Assembly: GCA_050084515.1 (NCBI GenBank)
Contig: CM114271.1
Span: 61,070,001-61,134,000, forward strand
DNA length: 64,000 nucleotides
Direction: 5' to 3'
Source: Blasia pusilla
Lineage: Eukaryota; Marchantiophyta; Marchantiopsida; Blasiales
The notes under the pieces are model-generated. The model made no database searches. It was not told where the DNA came from and saw only the letters and a list, made by a program, of their open reading frames with translations. How positions within the stretch are numbered: the stretch's first letter is position 1; every line of letters starts with the position of its first letter. A program made the position numbers and the translations under genes. This document shows positions 13,142 to 23,839 of this stretch, piece after piece.

Positions 13142-13531
13142 TTGACGCATGCGATGATGAAGAGGAAGACGGTCTCACAATTCGTCACGGAAGATGAATT
13201 GAAGGCGCACTTGGATAGTGCCATTGACCTACAAGTTATGAACGTAGAGTTCAAGAAGTCGCGACTCAAATGGCCGGAGCGTGCGATCGGAGAATTTGTA
13301 AGGAAAGTGGAAGGAAATGAGTGGGAAAAGGATTGGGCCTTATTCAATGGCCTTCCAAATTATGAGGACCTCCCCACAAAGAAGAGGAAGTTAGTGAGCA
13401 AGGTATTTGTCCAACTCAAAGTCGTACAGTTGATGAAGGACATGGAGATTCATTATGGCAATGTAGAGGACAGGTCTTCAAGAAGAGATAAGAGACCCAG
13501 AGTTGAAGATAGTATAAGCCCACCACCATAA
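13142..13531 (+). CDS. Unknown basic ORF downstream of the kinase-like relic
   Basis: A 129-codon open frame with balanced amino-acid use: an N-terminal helix-prone part (TEDELKAHLDSAIDLQVMN), a central WEKDWALFNGLPNYEDLPTKKRKLV segment and a Lys/Arg-rich tail (RSSRRDKRPR) that could act as a nuclear localisation signal. I do not recognise a family. It lies 330 bp after the kinase-like frames on the same strand and may be a further exon or remnant of the same decayed gene. The reverse strand also has an open frame here, so coding status is not certain. Confidence 0.35.
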   Translation: MTHAMMKRKTVSQFVTEDELKAHLDSAIDLQVMNVEFKKSRLKWPERAIGEFVRKVEGNEWEKDWALFNGLPNYEDLPTKKRKLVSKVFVQLKVVQLMKDMEIHYGNVEDRSSRRDKRPRVEDSISPPP

Positions 13532-13673
13532 TAAAAAAAACCAAGAGTGGGAGCTTCATCACTACCAGCATCATCAAGCCAATACCGTAAAGGTATATTG
13601 TCAAGAAGCCTTAGAGGCATAATATCTTCCTTGGATGGACACATAACAAATTGGTTGACCAAACAAGAGATAT

Positions 13674-14150
13674 ATGATGAGAGTGAAGATGAAGGCCGAG
13701 TCCAGATGGGGGATGGAGGATTTTGAGGATAGACGAGATATTTTGAATGACCTTAATGTAGGTCGTAATACAAGCTTTTATGGGCACGGAGAGAGTTCTT
13801 ATCACCATGTACATAGCAGCGTTGTTCCCATAACCTTTTGTGGGGAGAGTGCCCCGGATAATAGCGAGGTTATATCTCTTCTATCACAGTTGGAGACTTT
13901 AATAAAAAATTCCCAACCCACTTTTGATCTGGAAGCAAAATTCAATATTTTGAAAGGGAAGCACCAACAATTTTCTGAGGAGCACAATAGACTTAAGAGA
14001 GAGATGGAGAGGATCATGAATGAATCAATTGCTAGAGATGACGTCCATAGAAGAAAAGGAGTTGTAAGGGCTGACCACACAGAGTAGTGGAGGAGGGCAT
14101 ATGAATCCATCATGGCAAGACGACAACAAGAAATGGATGAACTGTTGCAA
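13674..14150 (+). pseudogene. Coiled-coil ORF with an in-frame stop
   Basis: A 137-codon frame whose C-terminal half is a clear heptad-type coiled coil (ISLLSQLETLIKNSQPTF, then FNILKGKHQQFSEEHNRL, then KREMERIMNE). A TAG at about 14,085 stops it, but the same frame continues with a similar helical segment (WRRAYESIMARRQQEMDELLQ) before the next stop. No family is recognised. Position and strand suggest it belongs with the ORF at 13.1-13.5 kb, perhaps the 3' part of one gene. It lies just upstream of the gypsy element that begins near 14.4 kb. Confidence 0.4.
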
Positions 14151-14369
14151 TGAAAATCAAGGGGTAACGTGAAAGAACTCACCCCCGAGACAATCCCACT
14201 TGAGGGTCATCTTGTGAAGGAGGTTGATATGATTTTATTTCAACTTATCGAGTTGTTATGGCCTCGTACTCTACGCGTAGCATGGGATAATGTTGTGGAT
14301 CCAAACAATGCCAACAATGCAATTTTTGGTATAGAAGTCTTCCTTGAGTGAAGACTGAAGACTCAATCC

Positions 14370-16365
14370 CGGAAGTAAAGAGTCGTACTTTACTGAAATT
14401 TTGTGAAAATGGTAAGTGATATAACTATGAGAGGACAAGAGATGTTAGAAGATTAAGGACTCTCTTGGAAGAGTGAGAATTTTGTAAAAGTAGGAAAAGA
14501 TAGGAAAAGAAGTTAGAAAAGGAAGCCCGGGTACTTCGTAAGGAAGACCGAAAGAGGAACAGTGGTAAAGACTGTCAACGAAGATTGGGAAAAGGATTCT
14601 TTACAAGAATAGACCGAAGCGAGTCTTTGTGCAAAGACTCGGTACAAAGAACTAAGAGTGAATAATGAAGATCAAAGAATGAAGACTACAAAATCTAAGA
14701 AGGAAGAGGAAGAAGAAGAGAGCATTCATAAAGCGGAAGGGTTTATAAGGACTAGGAAATAGAAAGGAGATGTGTTAGAAGCAAATGAAATTATAAGAAA
14801 TAGCAAAAAAGACTCTCTGTGGAAACCGAGAAGATCAAAGAGTCTTCATGAAGATAGGATTACGAAGATAAGATTGCGAAGAGCGTGAAGACTATGAAGA
14901 CTGAACCGTCGCGGCGGTTTTGGAAGCCGAAAATGGAAGGGCGCAATAATTTAAAACGGAGCGAAAATGAATCGCCAGGTCAACCAACCATCTTGAGAAG
15001 ATGGAGGGTTGGTAATGGAGTTCTTTCTCAACAATTTCGACTCGTGTCCTATCAGTTTTTTTATCAAATTTATTTTATTGTTTTGTCTAACAGTCCGGGG
15101 CCCTTTTTTAAAGTTTTTAGGATAATGAAAAATAAAAGTATATATATATATGTGCTGTGTGTACAATCATTATACGACGCATGCCCTCTGCCTCGTAAAT
15201 TGCTAACGTTAGCAAAAAAACAAAAATGGGGCATCATAAAATCTTGCCAACCGTGGGATCTCTGAGAGAATATTGATTCATAGATAGGCTCTAGAAGCAT
15301 TCTCAGTACGTCTTGCACAAAGATGCGAAGGTTGAAAGCGATCTTTCGGATAAGAGTCCTAACCTAAAGTGGGACCAGACCGCAAAGCTTTAGGTTTATA
15401 CCTAAACGAAACACGCAGCAATGCGCAGTTGGAGTAGATTGAAAATCTAAAAATCCTTCTGTTGATATGATTGTGCAAAAAAATAATGGCCCAATTTGGG
15501 TGACAAAGGTCCCAAGGGTTTGGTTGTTAACGGATGAAAGTGGTTCGTGAGTTAGGTTTAGAACGTCCTGAGACAGTATTTTAATGGAGGAGGTTAGGAT
15601 TAGTTGTTAGAGATCTAGAAGAGAATAGGAAGATCAATCAAGGATTGTAGGAGACTATTTAAAGAGCAAATTAGAAGAAGAAGGGATCATTCCCTTGTGT
15701 CTTGAATTCCCCAGTACTATTGGTTGGCATCAATTCTTTGTATCTTGAGTTTATCAGTAGTCTTGGTGGGTTGTATAAGGAGTTTTGTGGGGATGATCCA
15801 AGTTGAAGAGTCTTTTACTTTCTGAAGGTTGTAATACTTTCTAGTTCTTTCTACTCTTTGATGCAAAAGAAGATTCTTCTCTCATGCTTTCTTATGTGCG
15901 GAATTGAATGTGGATGCTATTGGGTTGTAGTAGAGATGAGAGTTGAGTATTGTGATTTCAGAAGTCCAAAAGATAATCAAGAAAAGCGTATGAAAGCTGT
16001 TAGACAGTGAGTAACCTGCCATGACAGATTCGGTTCTAAAAGTAGGATGAGCTGCCATTCTGAGGTCTCTTTGAGGTCTTCGTTAGAACTTTGTTATTCA
16101 AGATTCGCAAGAGTCTTTGTTTGCACTTGAGAAGAGTCTTTTCCAAGAGGGAAGAAAATCATTTTATTCTTTTGTACTTGCAAAGACAGTGTAGTTGTAG
16201 TTAGTCAGTAAAGTTAGTGATGAAGGAGTTATTATTGATATTTTTTTTATAAAACCTCTCTTTACTCAGGAAACAGTGGTCTTTTGGCAACGAACTTAAT
16301 ACTTTGCGATAGAAAGAGTATTTTTTTCCTTGAGTTGTACATTACATAAGGAAGTAGGTAAAGGA
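14370..16365 (+). repeat. Probable 5' LTR and leader of the + strand gypsy element
   Basis: No coding capacity. Many GAAGACTC/AGTCTTTG words recur here and again inside the element. A TATTTAAA box sits near 15,658, followed by T-rich and CTTTG-rich sequence of the type seen in plant LTR R/U5 regions. The stretch ends just before the primer-binding-site-like sequence. The outer boundary is a guess because there is no second LTR to compare. Confidence 0.4.
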
Positions 16366-16368
16366 AAC

Positions 16369-16385
16369 TTTTGGCGCCACACTAT
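16369..16385 (+). other. Primer-binding-site-like sequence
   Basis: TTTTGGCGCCACACT matches the start of the TTTGGCGCC primer-binding sites reported for Tat/Ogre-type plant gypsy elements, which pair with the 3' end of a tRNA. Its position, just before the gag-like frame and after non-coding LTR-like sequence, fits this role. Confidence 0.45.
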
Positions 16386-17205
16386 GCGGATGAAGAGACA
16401 TCACAGGAAGCGGACAAGCTCTTTGTCAAAGGAGTCTTCGACTTCTTCCGATACCTCGTCAGACAACACTAGCAGCGAAGACTCAAAGTTTGAAGAAGAA
16501 TCCAAGGGCAAGCAGAAGAAGAAAGCAAAATGCCCAAGAAGGTCTTTGTCCTCAGGAAAAGGGCGAGAGGACCAAACCAGAGAGCCGCAAGTTTGTGAGT
16601 CCCGCCCGTGAGACTAAGAAGGATGGGGAGAAGTCCAATGAGTTGACAAAGCAAATGGCTGCAGTAAAGGTACATATGGCGGTCCCAGAAAGATCCTAGA
16701 AGAAGGCTTTGTCTAATGCGGCCTAACATATGGTGCAGCGCTTGTGGGACTCAAGGGCATACAGTGCCAGAGTGCCTGCTTCAATGAGGTTTACATTGGA
16801 TACAAGAAGAACCCTCAAGGGAGGAGGGACAGTATGAGCCAGATCAGTGGGAGGGATGCTACGCGATTCAAGCAGTTCCCGGGGCGAGAACTCCTCGCAA
16901 CTGGATTCCTAGATACGTACCGCCCGAGTATGGAGAGCAGAAGGTCTCTACGTTAGATCATGGGACCCACAACATTTACCCCACCAATCAAGAGAAATTG
17001 TTGTTATAATTGTGGGGCAGCCGATCATTGGGGGAACAACCGTCCAAACCCAAGGAGATCAGTGGGGCTGAATCCCCTTTCTGGTAATTGCAAGAAGGGA
17101 GGACACACTGCGCTGGAGTGCCCGGAGCCTCAAGTGCTCTTGGTCAAATATGTCACTACCCCACTTGCACCGATCAAAGCCAAGAATGATGTGAATGGCA
17201 GCTAG
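16384..17205 (+). pseudogene. gag remnant with two zinc knuckles (+ gypsy)
   Basis: The first frame (16,330-16,611) encodes a Ser/Lys-rich product (SSTSSDTSSDNTSSED, then Lys-rich). The last (16,960-17,205) has CYNCGAADHWGNNRP, a CCHC knuckle whose last Cys is Arg, and about 20 residues later a second knuckle ending GHTALEC. Between them the reading frame is broken. The usual capsid region of several hundred residues before the knuckles is not recognisable, so most of gag is deleted or decayed. Confidence 0.6.
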
Positions 17206-17759
17206 TACGTGTAGAAGATGTCACTTCACCAAGAGAGCCAAGGAAAATGACTATTAAGGAAGAAGAACCTGCGAGGAAGATCAAGGAAGAGTCCTCCTAT
17301 TGGCCCGAAGACATCCTCAATGACACCTTTGCGGTGGAAACCAGGTCAAAGACTAAAAAGACTGCTAAGGCAAAGATCCATTAGTCTTCGTCTTCGCGAA
17401 GTATCCCGGCTACGAAGAAAGAAATCGAGTCGTTCCAAGTGAGGAAGGCTATTCTGAAAGGCGATGTGGATCCGACTTTTGATTGTCATCATCCAAAGTA
17501 CTTCCACTAGGAGGTGGAGGAGTAAGTCCGCAACCAAGTTCATGAAGAATGAGCAAGTGGAGTCTTTGCGCAAAGATCCTCACACAAGCAAAAAGAACCA
17601 AAGGTGGAGAGACCTTGGTGGCTTCCCCTTTGGTGATGGTAGCCTTCGACTTGCTGAAGGATTTGGCTGCTAGTCCGGTAAACATATCCTTATTGCAGCT
17701 ACTTATGGATAATCGGATAATCCCATTTATGGGAAAATTCTACAACAATGGAAGGTTGG

Positions 17760-17963
17760 GCGTAAGAAGAAGGCTGGAGCAAAGAAGCTCCTAGTGGTGG
17801 ATTTGTTCCGCATAGAAGTTGAAGACCTTGGTGCGCCAGAGGTGGAAGTCAAAATTGAAGGGCATACTATCAAGAGGGTCCCTTTAGATTCCATAAGTGG
17901 GATCAACATCATGATAGAGCAAACCGCTCAGGCTTTGGGTTACACTAAGTATGAACCCACATA
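17760..17963 (+). pseudogene. Aspartic-protease-like remnant (+ gypsy)
   Basis: The segment reads VDLFRIEVEDLGAPEVEVKI then GHTIKRVPLDSISGINIM, which fits the retropepsin strand and active-site loop (normally D-T/S-G followed by a hydrophobic N-I/L-M). The active site here reads DSIS, so the catalytic triplet appears altered. It lies between the zinc knuckles and reverse transcriptase, as expected in gypsy elements. Confidence 0.45.
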
Positions 17964-18017
17964 AGTACTTAAGCTTAGCCTTTAACGATCACCGATTACC
18001 CCCTACTCATCGGAAGA

Positions 18018-19268
18018 TTGTGGCTCTATGGGGCTCAAGTTAACACGGATTGGAAAAGAAGGAGATTCACTTTCCAAGCACCTTATGGTACTTCCAAGAA
18101 GCTGATGAAGTTGTCTTGGAAGTCTCGGCCATTTCAAAGAGAGACACACGCTACGGATGAGGGGTATACCTCGGATCAAGACTTGGTAGCTAACATAGAG
18201 TCCTCATCTTATGTGTGCTATCTGGAATGTTATAAGATAGATGAAGAATTCCTAAAAGTAGAGCGAAGTAAGTCTTGTCCAAGGGAAGAGCCAGCCGGGC
18301 TTACTACCTACCAGTTTACGGAGAAGATGGTACAAGAGAAGGACTACCAAGAAATCTTGATCATTGAAGCTAAGGCCCTGCGTCAGTCTATAGACTAGTC
18401 TGCGTACGAACTTTCTCAATATAAAACTTTGCTTTCGAAGTACCTTGAGGTGATTGCCTACACCATGGATGAGATGAAAGGAGTGCCAGCCAAGTATGGA
18501 GAGCATAAAATTTATTTACAGCCTGGAGTAGTCCTTGTAAGGATGCGTCAGTATAGATTGAATCCCAAGTATTCTTTAATGGTTAAGGATGAGATTGATC
18601 AGCGGTTGGAAGCTGGAGTCATCTATCCGGTGCTTAGTAGTGAATGGGTATCTCCCATTTTCATAGTTCCGAAGAAGCAATCGGGGAAGATCAGGGTGTG
18701 TCAAGACTATAGAAAGCTGAATGTAGTCACCCTGAAGGATCATCACCCACTACCATTTACTGACACTATCTTAGATAAAGTGCCCGGTCATGAACGCTAT
18801 ACATTCTTAGATGGATATTCATGTTACAATCAGGTCTCTATTAGAGAAAAGGACCGGGCCCTGACTACCTTCACTACGGATTGGGGCACTTTTGCCTATT
18901 GGGTGATGCCTTTCAGGCTTTGCAACGCCCTAGCCACTTTTCAAAGAATGATGATTTCCATCTTTCAGGAGTTCTTGCAAAGATTCATCGAGATCTTCCT
19001 GGATGACTTTTGTGTCTTCAGTTCGACAGTCGAGCATTTGCACAAGCTGGAGCTAACCTTGGCTTGGTGCATAGAAGTGCAACTGTCTTTGCACCTCGAG
19101 AAGTCTTACATTGCAATGAAGCAAGGTATCCTATTGGGGCATAAAGTGTCCTCGCGCGGTATTAAAGTAGAAAAGGCTAAGGTGGAAATAATCTCAGAGT
19201 TGGAGGCTCCCGTGAATCTTCGTGAGCTAAGAGGATTCTTGGGGCATGTATTATCGTCGGTTCATTAA
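18018..19268 (+). pseudogene. Reverse transcriptase (+ gypsy)
   Basis: An open stretch of 279 codons (18,429-19,268) carries the RT palm: VSPIFIVPKKQSGKIRVCQDYRKLN (motif with the DYR-KLN signature), HHPLPFTDTILDKVPG, FLDGYSCYNQV (first catalytic Asp), FAYWVMPFRLCNALATFQRMM, and IFLDDFCVFSS (the YVDD-equivalent with two Asp). The FLDDF form is typical of Tat/Athila elements. The same frame extends upstream to 18,018 through one TAG (about 18,396). The expected PFGL-NAP motif reads PFRLCNA, a further sign of decay. Confidence 0.85.
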
Positions 19269-19938
19269 AGATTATGCATTGAAGGCGAAGCCTTTAACTA
19301 CCCTACTAAAGAAGACCAAGGAATGGGAATGGTCTCCGACTTGTCAAGCGGCATTTGAGGAATTGAAGCAGGCCCTGGTAACTGCTCCTATGCTTCGGCC
19401 TCGTGACTGGACAAAGATGTTCCAGGTGTATGTAGACACCTCTTCGTTTGCTATTGGAGTAGTACTAAGTCAGTTGGATGAGAAGAAGAAGGATTATCCC
19501 GTCTACTATGTAGGTCCTCGTCTCTCAATCCTAGAGCAGAAGTACACTACTATGGAGAGAGAGGCCTTAGGAATGGTCTTTGCCTGCAAGAAGTTTTGAC
19601 ATTACTTGCTAGGGTACCCGTTTGTTTTTCACGTGGACCATTTTTCGTTTTATGCCTTAGTGGTCAAGGAAGATTTGTCTGGGAGGATTGCATGGTGGAT
19701 TCTCTTGTTACAAGAGTTCACATTTGACATGGTAACAAGAGCAGGAAAGATCCACACCAACGCAAACTTCTTGTCATGCTTGAGGACACCAAATACTGAT
19801 CTCACGAAGACTCTTGAAGACAACTTTCCGGACAAAGAGCTATTCTTGATCAACGAAGAGACCTTGCGAAGATCTTCATATGAAGACATTATGCGATTCC
19901 TAGTCACTCTTAGATTTCTAGCCCCTATGACACTATAA
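19246..19938 (+). pseudogene. RNase H domain (+ gypsy)
   Basis: Follows reverse transcriptase with a short frame overlap, so a frameshift separates them. The three acidic positions seen are D in VYVDTSSFAIGVVLSQ, E in TTMEREALGMVFA, and D in HVDHFSF. The frame is interrupted by one TGA near 19,599 (after ACKKF) and continues with LLQEFTFDMVTRAGKIHTNANFLSCL, matching the end of retroviral-type RNase H where HADxLSR is usual (here HTNANFLS). It would degrade the RNA strand of the cDNA hybrid. Confidence 0.75.
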
Positions 19939-21134
19939 GAACGAGCACTGTTTGTACATAAGGTAGGGTCATATGAGCTCTGCCATGATGTGATGTTCAA
20001 ACTAGGCGCAGACGAAGAATACAAGAGATGCTTGGAGAAGGAGGAAGTTCCTCGGGTGATTTTCGCTATGCATTTGGAGGATGCAGGAGGGCATTATGTA
20101 GTCAAGAATACTGTCAAGAAGATCTTGGCCACACGCCATTGGTGGCCTATAATGTATCGGGATGTCAGGTTCTTCATCTAAAAGTGTGATGCTTGTCAAA
20201 GAGTAGGAAGGCCAACAGCGACTTCTCGCTGGCCTTTGATACCTATTCTTCCTTTGGCCCCGTTTGAGAAGTGGGGTATTGATCTTGTGGGACCTATCTC
20301 ACCTGCCCCTAGGCATACCCACCAGAAGTATATCTTAATTGCTAGAGACTATTGTACAAAGATGGTGGAAGCAGTAGCTACTCAAAAAGACGATAGTGAG
20401 GCAGTGGCCAAATTCTTATATGAGATGATAATTACCAGATACGGTTGTCCGCTGGAGCTAGTAAGCGACCAAGGGACCCATTTCCTCAACAAGACGGTCG
20501 AAGTATTGACAGATTACTTCATGATCAAACATAGGAAGACTACACCCTACAATCCCAAAGCCAATGGGTTAACATAGAAGTCAAATGGGCTTATTTGTAG
20601 GATCTTCAACCGCCTAACTGTGATCTATTCATATGACTGGGATACCAAGATTCCTACTGCACTCTGGGCCTACCGAATGACGGAGAAAGTCACTACCAAG
20701 TACACACCATTTTTTTGACATATGGAATTAAACCCCTTGTTCCAATCGAATGGGATGTGCCCACCTACCAAAATATGGAGAAAGAGAGAAAGGAAGAAGA
20801 GCCGGTTGTCAGTGTAAAGAGGAATGAAGACTTGGAAGCTATGGAGGAAGTAGGACATCTTGCTCTTGGCCATACAAAGATTGTCCAAATCCAAAGGAAG
20901 AAGCTCTATGACAAGAACCTGAGACCACAATCAATACATGAAGGAGATTTGGTGCTACTCTTTGACAATCGTCGTCTGAAGTTCTCGGGGAAGCTGAAGT
21001 TAAATTGGATGGGACCTTATCGAGTCCTAGAGATTTTTGAAGATGGTTCTTTACAACTGGAAACATTAAGAGGAGAAGCATTGCCAACAAGAGTGAGTGG
21101 CATGCATGTTCAAAGATATCATACGGCCCACTAA
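19938..21134 (+). pseudogene. Integrase with GPY/F module (+ gypsy)
   Basis: The zinc-binding part is recognisable (HLEDAGGH and CDACQRVG, with a stop between them near 20,181). The core has GIDLVGPISP (first Asp) and LELVSDQGTHFLNK (second Asp). The third catalytic position falls on a TAG at 20,575 in the context NPKANGL-T-stop-KSNG, where active enzymes have Glu, so a nonsense mutation sits exactly at the catalytic residue. Frame breaks follow before 20,715. The C-terminal part has DLVLLFDNRRLKFSGKLKLN then WMGPYRVLEIFEDGSL, the GPY/F module, and ends at 21,134. Confidence 0.8.
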
Positions 21135-21360
21135 AGGTTGAGGGAGGGGGTAAGGATCTGCTCCTCTCCAAGCAAAGTGTGCAAGACTTGCACTAAAGAC
21201 TCGAGGAACTCCGAAGCAAAGACCCCCAGGACTCACGAAAGACTCAAGAAAGACAATAAATGGTGGTCTTTGTCTTCGGGTCTTTTTCTTCTTTGCCTTC
21301 GCAATCTTTTGCTTTTCTGTCTTGATCTTTGTGTTCTTTGTCTTTGCGTTCTTCGCACTA

Positions 21361-22880
21361 GATGGTAAAGAGTGCCAAGAGGCCGTTACAGAAGGAGCAA
21401 CTGGTAGGTAAGACTAGCAGTTATCAAGCGCAAGAGTAGCTGGACCGGGGGCACAAATTTGCTCATTTCACATGGCAAGAGGACCAGGGACCGCCAATAG
21501 TCGATCAAAGAGAGCCTTGGCAGAGATCTCGGAAGAGTCGACGAAAGCAAGAGATGATGGCTTGAGGTGCCGCCATGGCTCTCACGAAGTACGGAGTATA
21601 CCCAACGTCAAAGATCTCGAGTGAGCTTCACAAAGCCTTGGAGGAGAGATCTTTGTGGCAATTCTTTGGAGCAAAGTGGTCATAGTCTTCGGTGGTGTTA
21701 CTTACGGAGCTACATTTGAGCTCCAAGGTGATCGAATTTGGCAAGAAGGGGTACAAATATTGGGCGGAGCCGAACAACTAGTCCGCCGATCTGTGGCGCC
21801 TTGCGTATGAGTTATATGCTGCCCCAGAAGACGAGTTGGACAGTGATGCTCTCGTTCGACAAGGAAGAGTTTGAATAACTTGGGTGCGTGACAGCGGAGC
21901 GATTAGGAAGAAACGGCTACAAGCCGCAGATGTTTGGCCCTCCCCTATTCGCGCAATTCTGTAAGTTGTACCAGGTCTTGTTCAATCTTGGTAGGATGTA
22001 TTAAATGAGTAATAAGCTTGTGAAGAAATGTTATACTCTTTGGAACATGGGAGAGAAGTCTTATCTCTCTCCCTTCTTAAATTGCTTGTACATTCATGTC
22101 CGGGAGGTTTCCCTTGATGACTCTTCGGAATGGGTCATAGCTATCCCAATTAGAAAGCCGAAGACAACCAAAGCATTTGCTTTGAGTACTTGAGAAGCAA
22201 CAGCAATGCCTCAAAGCGTGCCAAGAACTAGGCAAAGGCTGGCGGAAGGATCTTCGTCCCGCCCACCCTCACAATCGCCTGCAGTACCAAAACCTAAGAG
22301 GGTCCGGATTGAAGCACAACAAGAAGATGAAGAAGATGTGGCAACAATACCTGTGGGTGACACAATAGAACCAGCGATAGTTCCCTCAAGCTCGGGGGAT
22401 AGTTTGGCTATACAGCCAGTGCATACAACCTTGAGGCACTTGACCTCGTTCTTGGGGGTCGCCAAATGGGTGTTGCAAGAGGTAAAGAAGATCGGGAACT
22501 TGCCCGACCATGCTCCGGTACAGGATTACATGGAATTCCTCAGGGAGGTGCGGAGCATTGCTGTAGAGACTCAAATGCAGAGGACAATCAATGAGTCTAT
22601 GGAAAGACAAAACCGAACGCAAGAGAAGGAAATCGAAGAGCTTTGAGAAGTCTCTTTCCGGGTTGAAGCAAAAGTGGTAGAAGACAGGTATGAATCGTGC
22701 AATGCCTGGCAATGGGAGAGCTTGGCAACAAACATTGAGCACAAAGCAGATCAGCTCTTTGCGCAATTACAACAGTCTTTGCTCCACACAGAGAAGCTGC
22801 TGGAGCGGATCAATCTTCTCCATGCCAGTCTTTAGAGTGCGATGTGGGAGAATGCAAAGAAGGGGAAGCTGATTATGGAT
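21361..22880 (+). pseudogene. Extra sense ORF downstream of pol (+ gypsy)
   Basis: Starting at ATG 21,361 one frame stays readable, apart from four or five TAG/TGA stops, to about 21,880. After a frame change a second frame (22,005-22,880, with stops near 22,191, 22,645 and 22,834) continues. Recognisable features are a Pro/Ser-rich stretch (SSSRPPSQSPAVPKPKRVR), an acidic stretch (QQEDEEDV) and a C-terminal coiled-coil region (MERQNRTQEKEIEEL and FAQLQQSLLHTEKLLERI). It occupies the place where some plant gypsy elements carry an env-like or other extra ORF. I see no membrane segment and do not recognise a family. Regular spacing of sense codons between stops supports a once-translated product of about 500 residues. 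Confidence 0.45.
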
Positions 22881-23108
22881 TAGCAACATAATCAACTTTT
22901 TATAACTTACATAGAATATATTTTTGAAACTAAATGTGCAATTAAATCTTCTCTACACAAAATGACACTTTCCAATTTAACCATTAATGTAAAAATAATT
23001 GCTTTATACAAGAATGTTACAAAAAGGAATGTTTTCAAAATTGCATTCTTACAATAGTTTTTATAATGCAAGTTTGCTAAAACTATTTACTAATCCGTTT
23101 CACTAAAG
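22881..23108. other. AT-rich segment between the two gypsy elements
   Basis: About 230 bp of AT-rich sequence ending CTAAAG just before the LTR of the minus-strand gypsy element. If AAAG (23,105-23,108 and 46,175-46,178) is the target duplication, this segment was once contiguous with 46,175 onward and would be the 3' flank of the hAT gene there. Confidence 0.4.
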
Positions 23109-23635
23109 TATCGTGCGCATACATATTGCTACATAATATACATCGCTGGTCACATCTACACCACACAACACCAATCTTCCCCATACACGGGTAGATTCAT
23201 ACATGTACAGAAATCAACTCATATCGAGCCTCATCCACCCTGTGCTATCAAGGAATCTGGACGCTAGCACCCTAATCCTATGTCACACACATACAAGAGA
23301 GGTGCTTCAACGGCCCAACATGAGAAAGATGGCTTAGGAAAGCCATCTTCCTCTCTTATATAGGGTTGGGAAGAGCCAAAAGGCTCTTCCCCTAAAAAAA
23401 GTCATCTCCTTGGTAACCTGCGCGCACAAGTTACCAGGGCGGGTGACCTGGTCAACAAGTCACCCGGCTGTGAAAGACCTAAACAAGAAAGTTGTCAGAA
23501 ACAACGTTCTTGACACAATGGACCTATCCTCAACCTCACCCAAAACCATAGGACAAAGTTACACTCAAGATAGTCCGTTGGATCCTACGCCCTATCCACG
23601 ATAGATCTCGGCCTAACGACTACTCAGACGTGACA
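23109..23635 (-). repeat. LTR of the minus-strand gypsy element (3' LTR)
   Basis: Ends in TGACA at 23,635, matching TGACA at 46,174. The outer end reads TATCGTGCGC, where the second copy of the same start at 23,638 reads TGTCGTGCGC, so the canonical TG seems mutated. Long blocks are identical to the right LTR, such as GGCTCTTCCCCTAAAAA and ACACATACAAGAGAGGTGCT. A TTATATAGGG box at about 23,355 is a plausible LTR promoter on the plus strand as written, though the element itself runs the other way. Confidence 0.8.
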
Positions 23636-23637
23636 AC

Positions 23638-23762
23638 TGTCGTGCGCATACATATCGCTCCATAACATACATCGCTGATCACATCTACACCACACAACAC
23701 CGATCTTCCCCACATACAAGTAGATCCACACATGTACAGAAATCAACTCATACATATACATG
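23638..23762 (-). repeat. Partial second LTR start directly abutting the 3' LTR
   Basis: TGTCGTGCGCATACATA and about 125 bp that follow repeat the first 120 bp of the LTR at 23,109, separated from the LTR end by only two bases (AC). After ATCAACTCATA the sequences diverge. The head-to-tail arrangement resembles an LTR-LTR junction with the second LTR truncated. Confidence 0.65.
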
Positions 23763-23839
23763 GAGATCACACAACCGCCCCCCTAGCTGGCAGTTGGATC
23801 CCCCCAACTCCAGATAGAAAATATCACATCTCTCTGACG

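Larger units (their letters stand above)
14370..22880 (+). mobile_element. Degenerate Ty3/gypsy retrotransposon (Tat/Athila-like)
   Basis: The order zinc knuckle, protease-like segment, reverse transcriptase, RNase H, integrase on one strand is that of a Ty3/gypsy element. A TGGCGCCA-type primer-binding site (about 16,371) and the FLDDF form of the polymerase motif point to the Tat/Athila branch. Upstream sequence with AAGACTC/GTCTTCG words, a TATTTAAA box (about 15,658) and T-rich stretches is the probable 5' LTR/leader. I could not find a matching 3' LTR, so the 3' end is either lost or so diverged that it was missed. Stops occur in gag, the protease region, the N-terminal side of reverse transcriptase, and integrase, so the copy cannot be autonomous. 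Left limit is approximate. Confidence 0.75.

Noticed and set aside
13416-13814. Minus-strand frames opposite the 13-kb ORFs
   Set aside because: Less balanced composition than the plus-strand frames and no motifs; treated as shadows.
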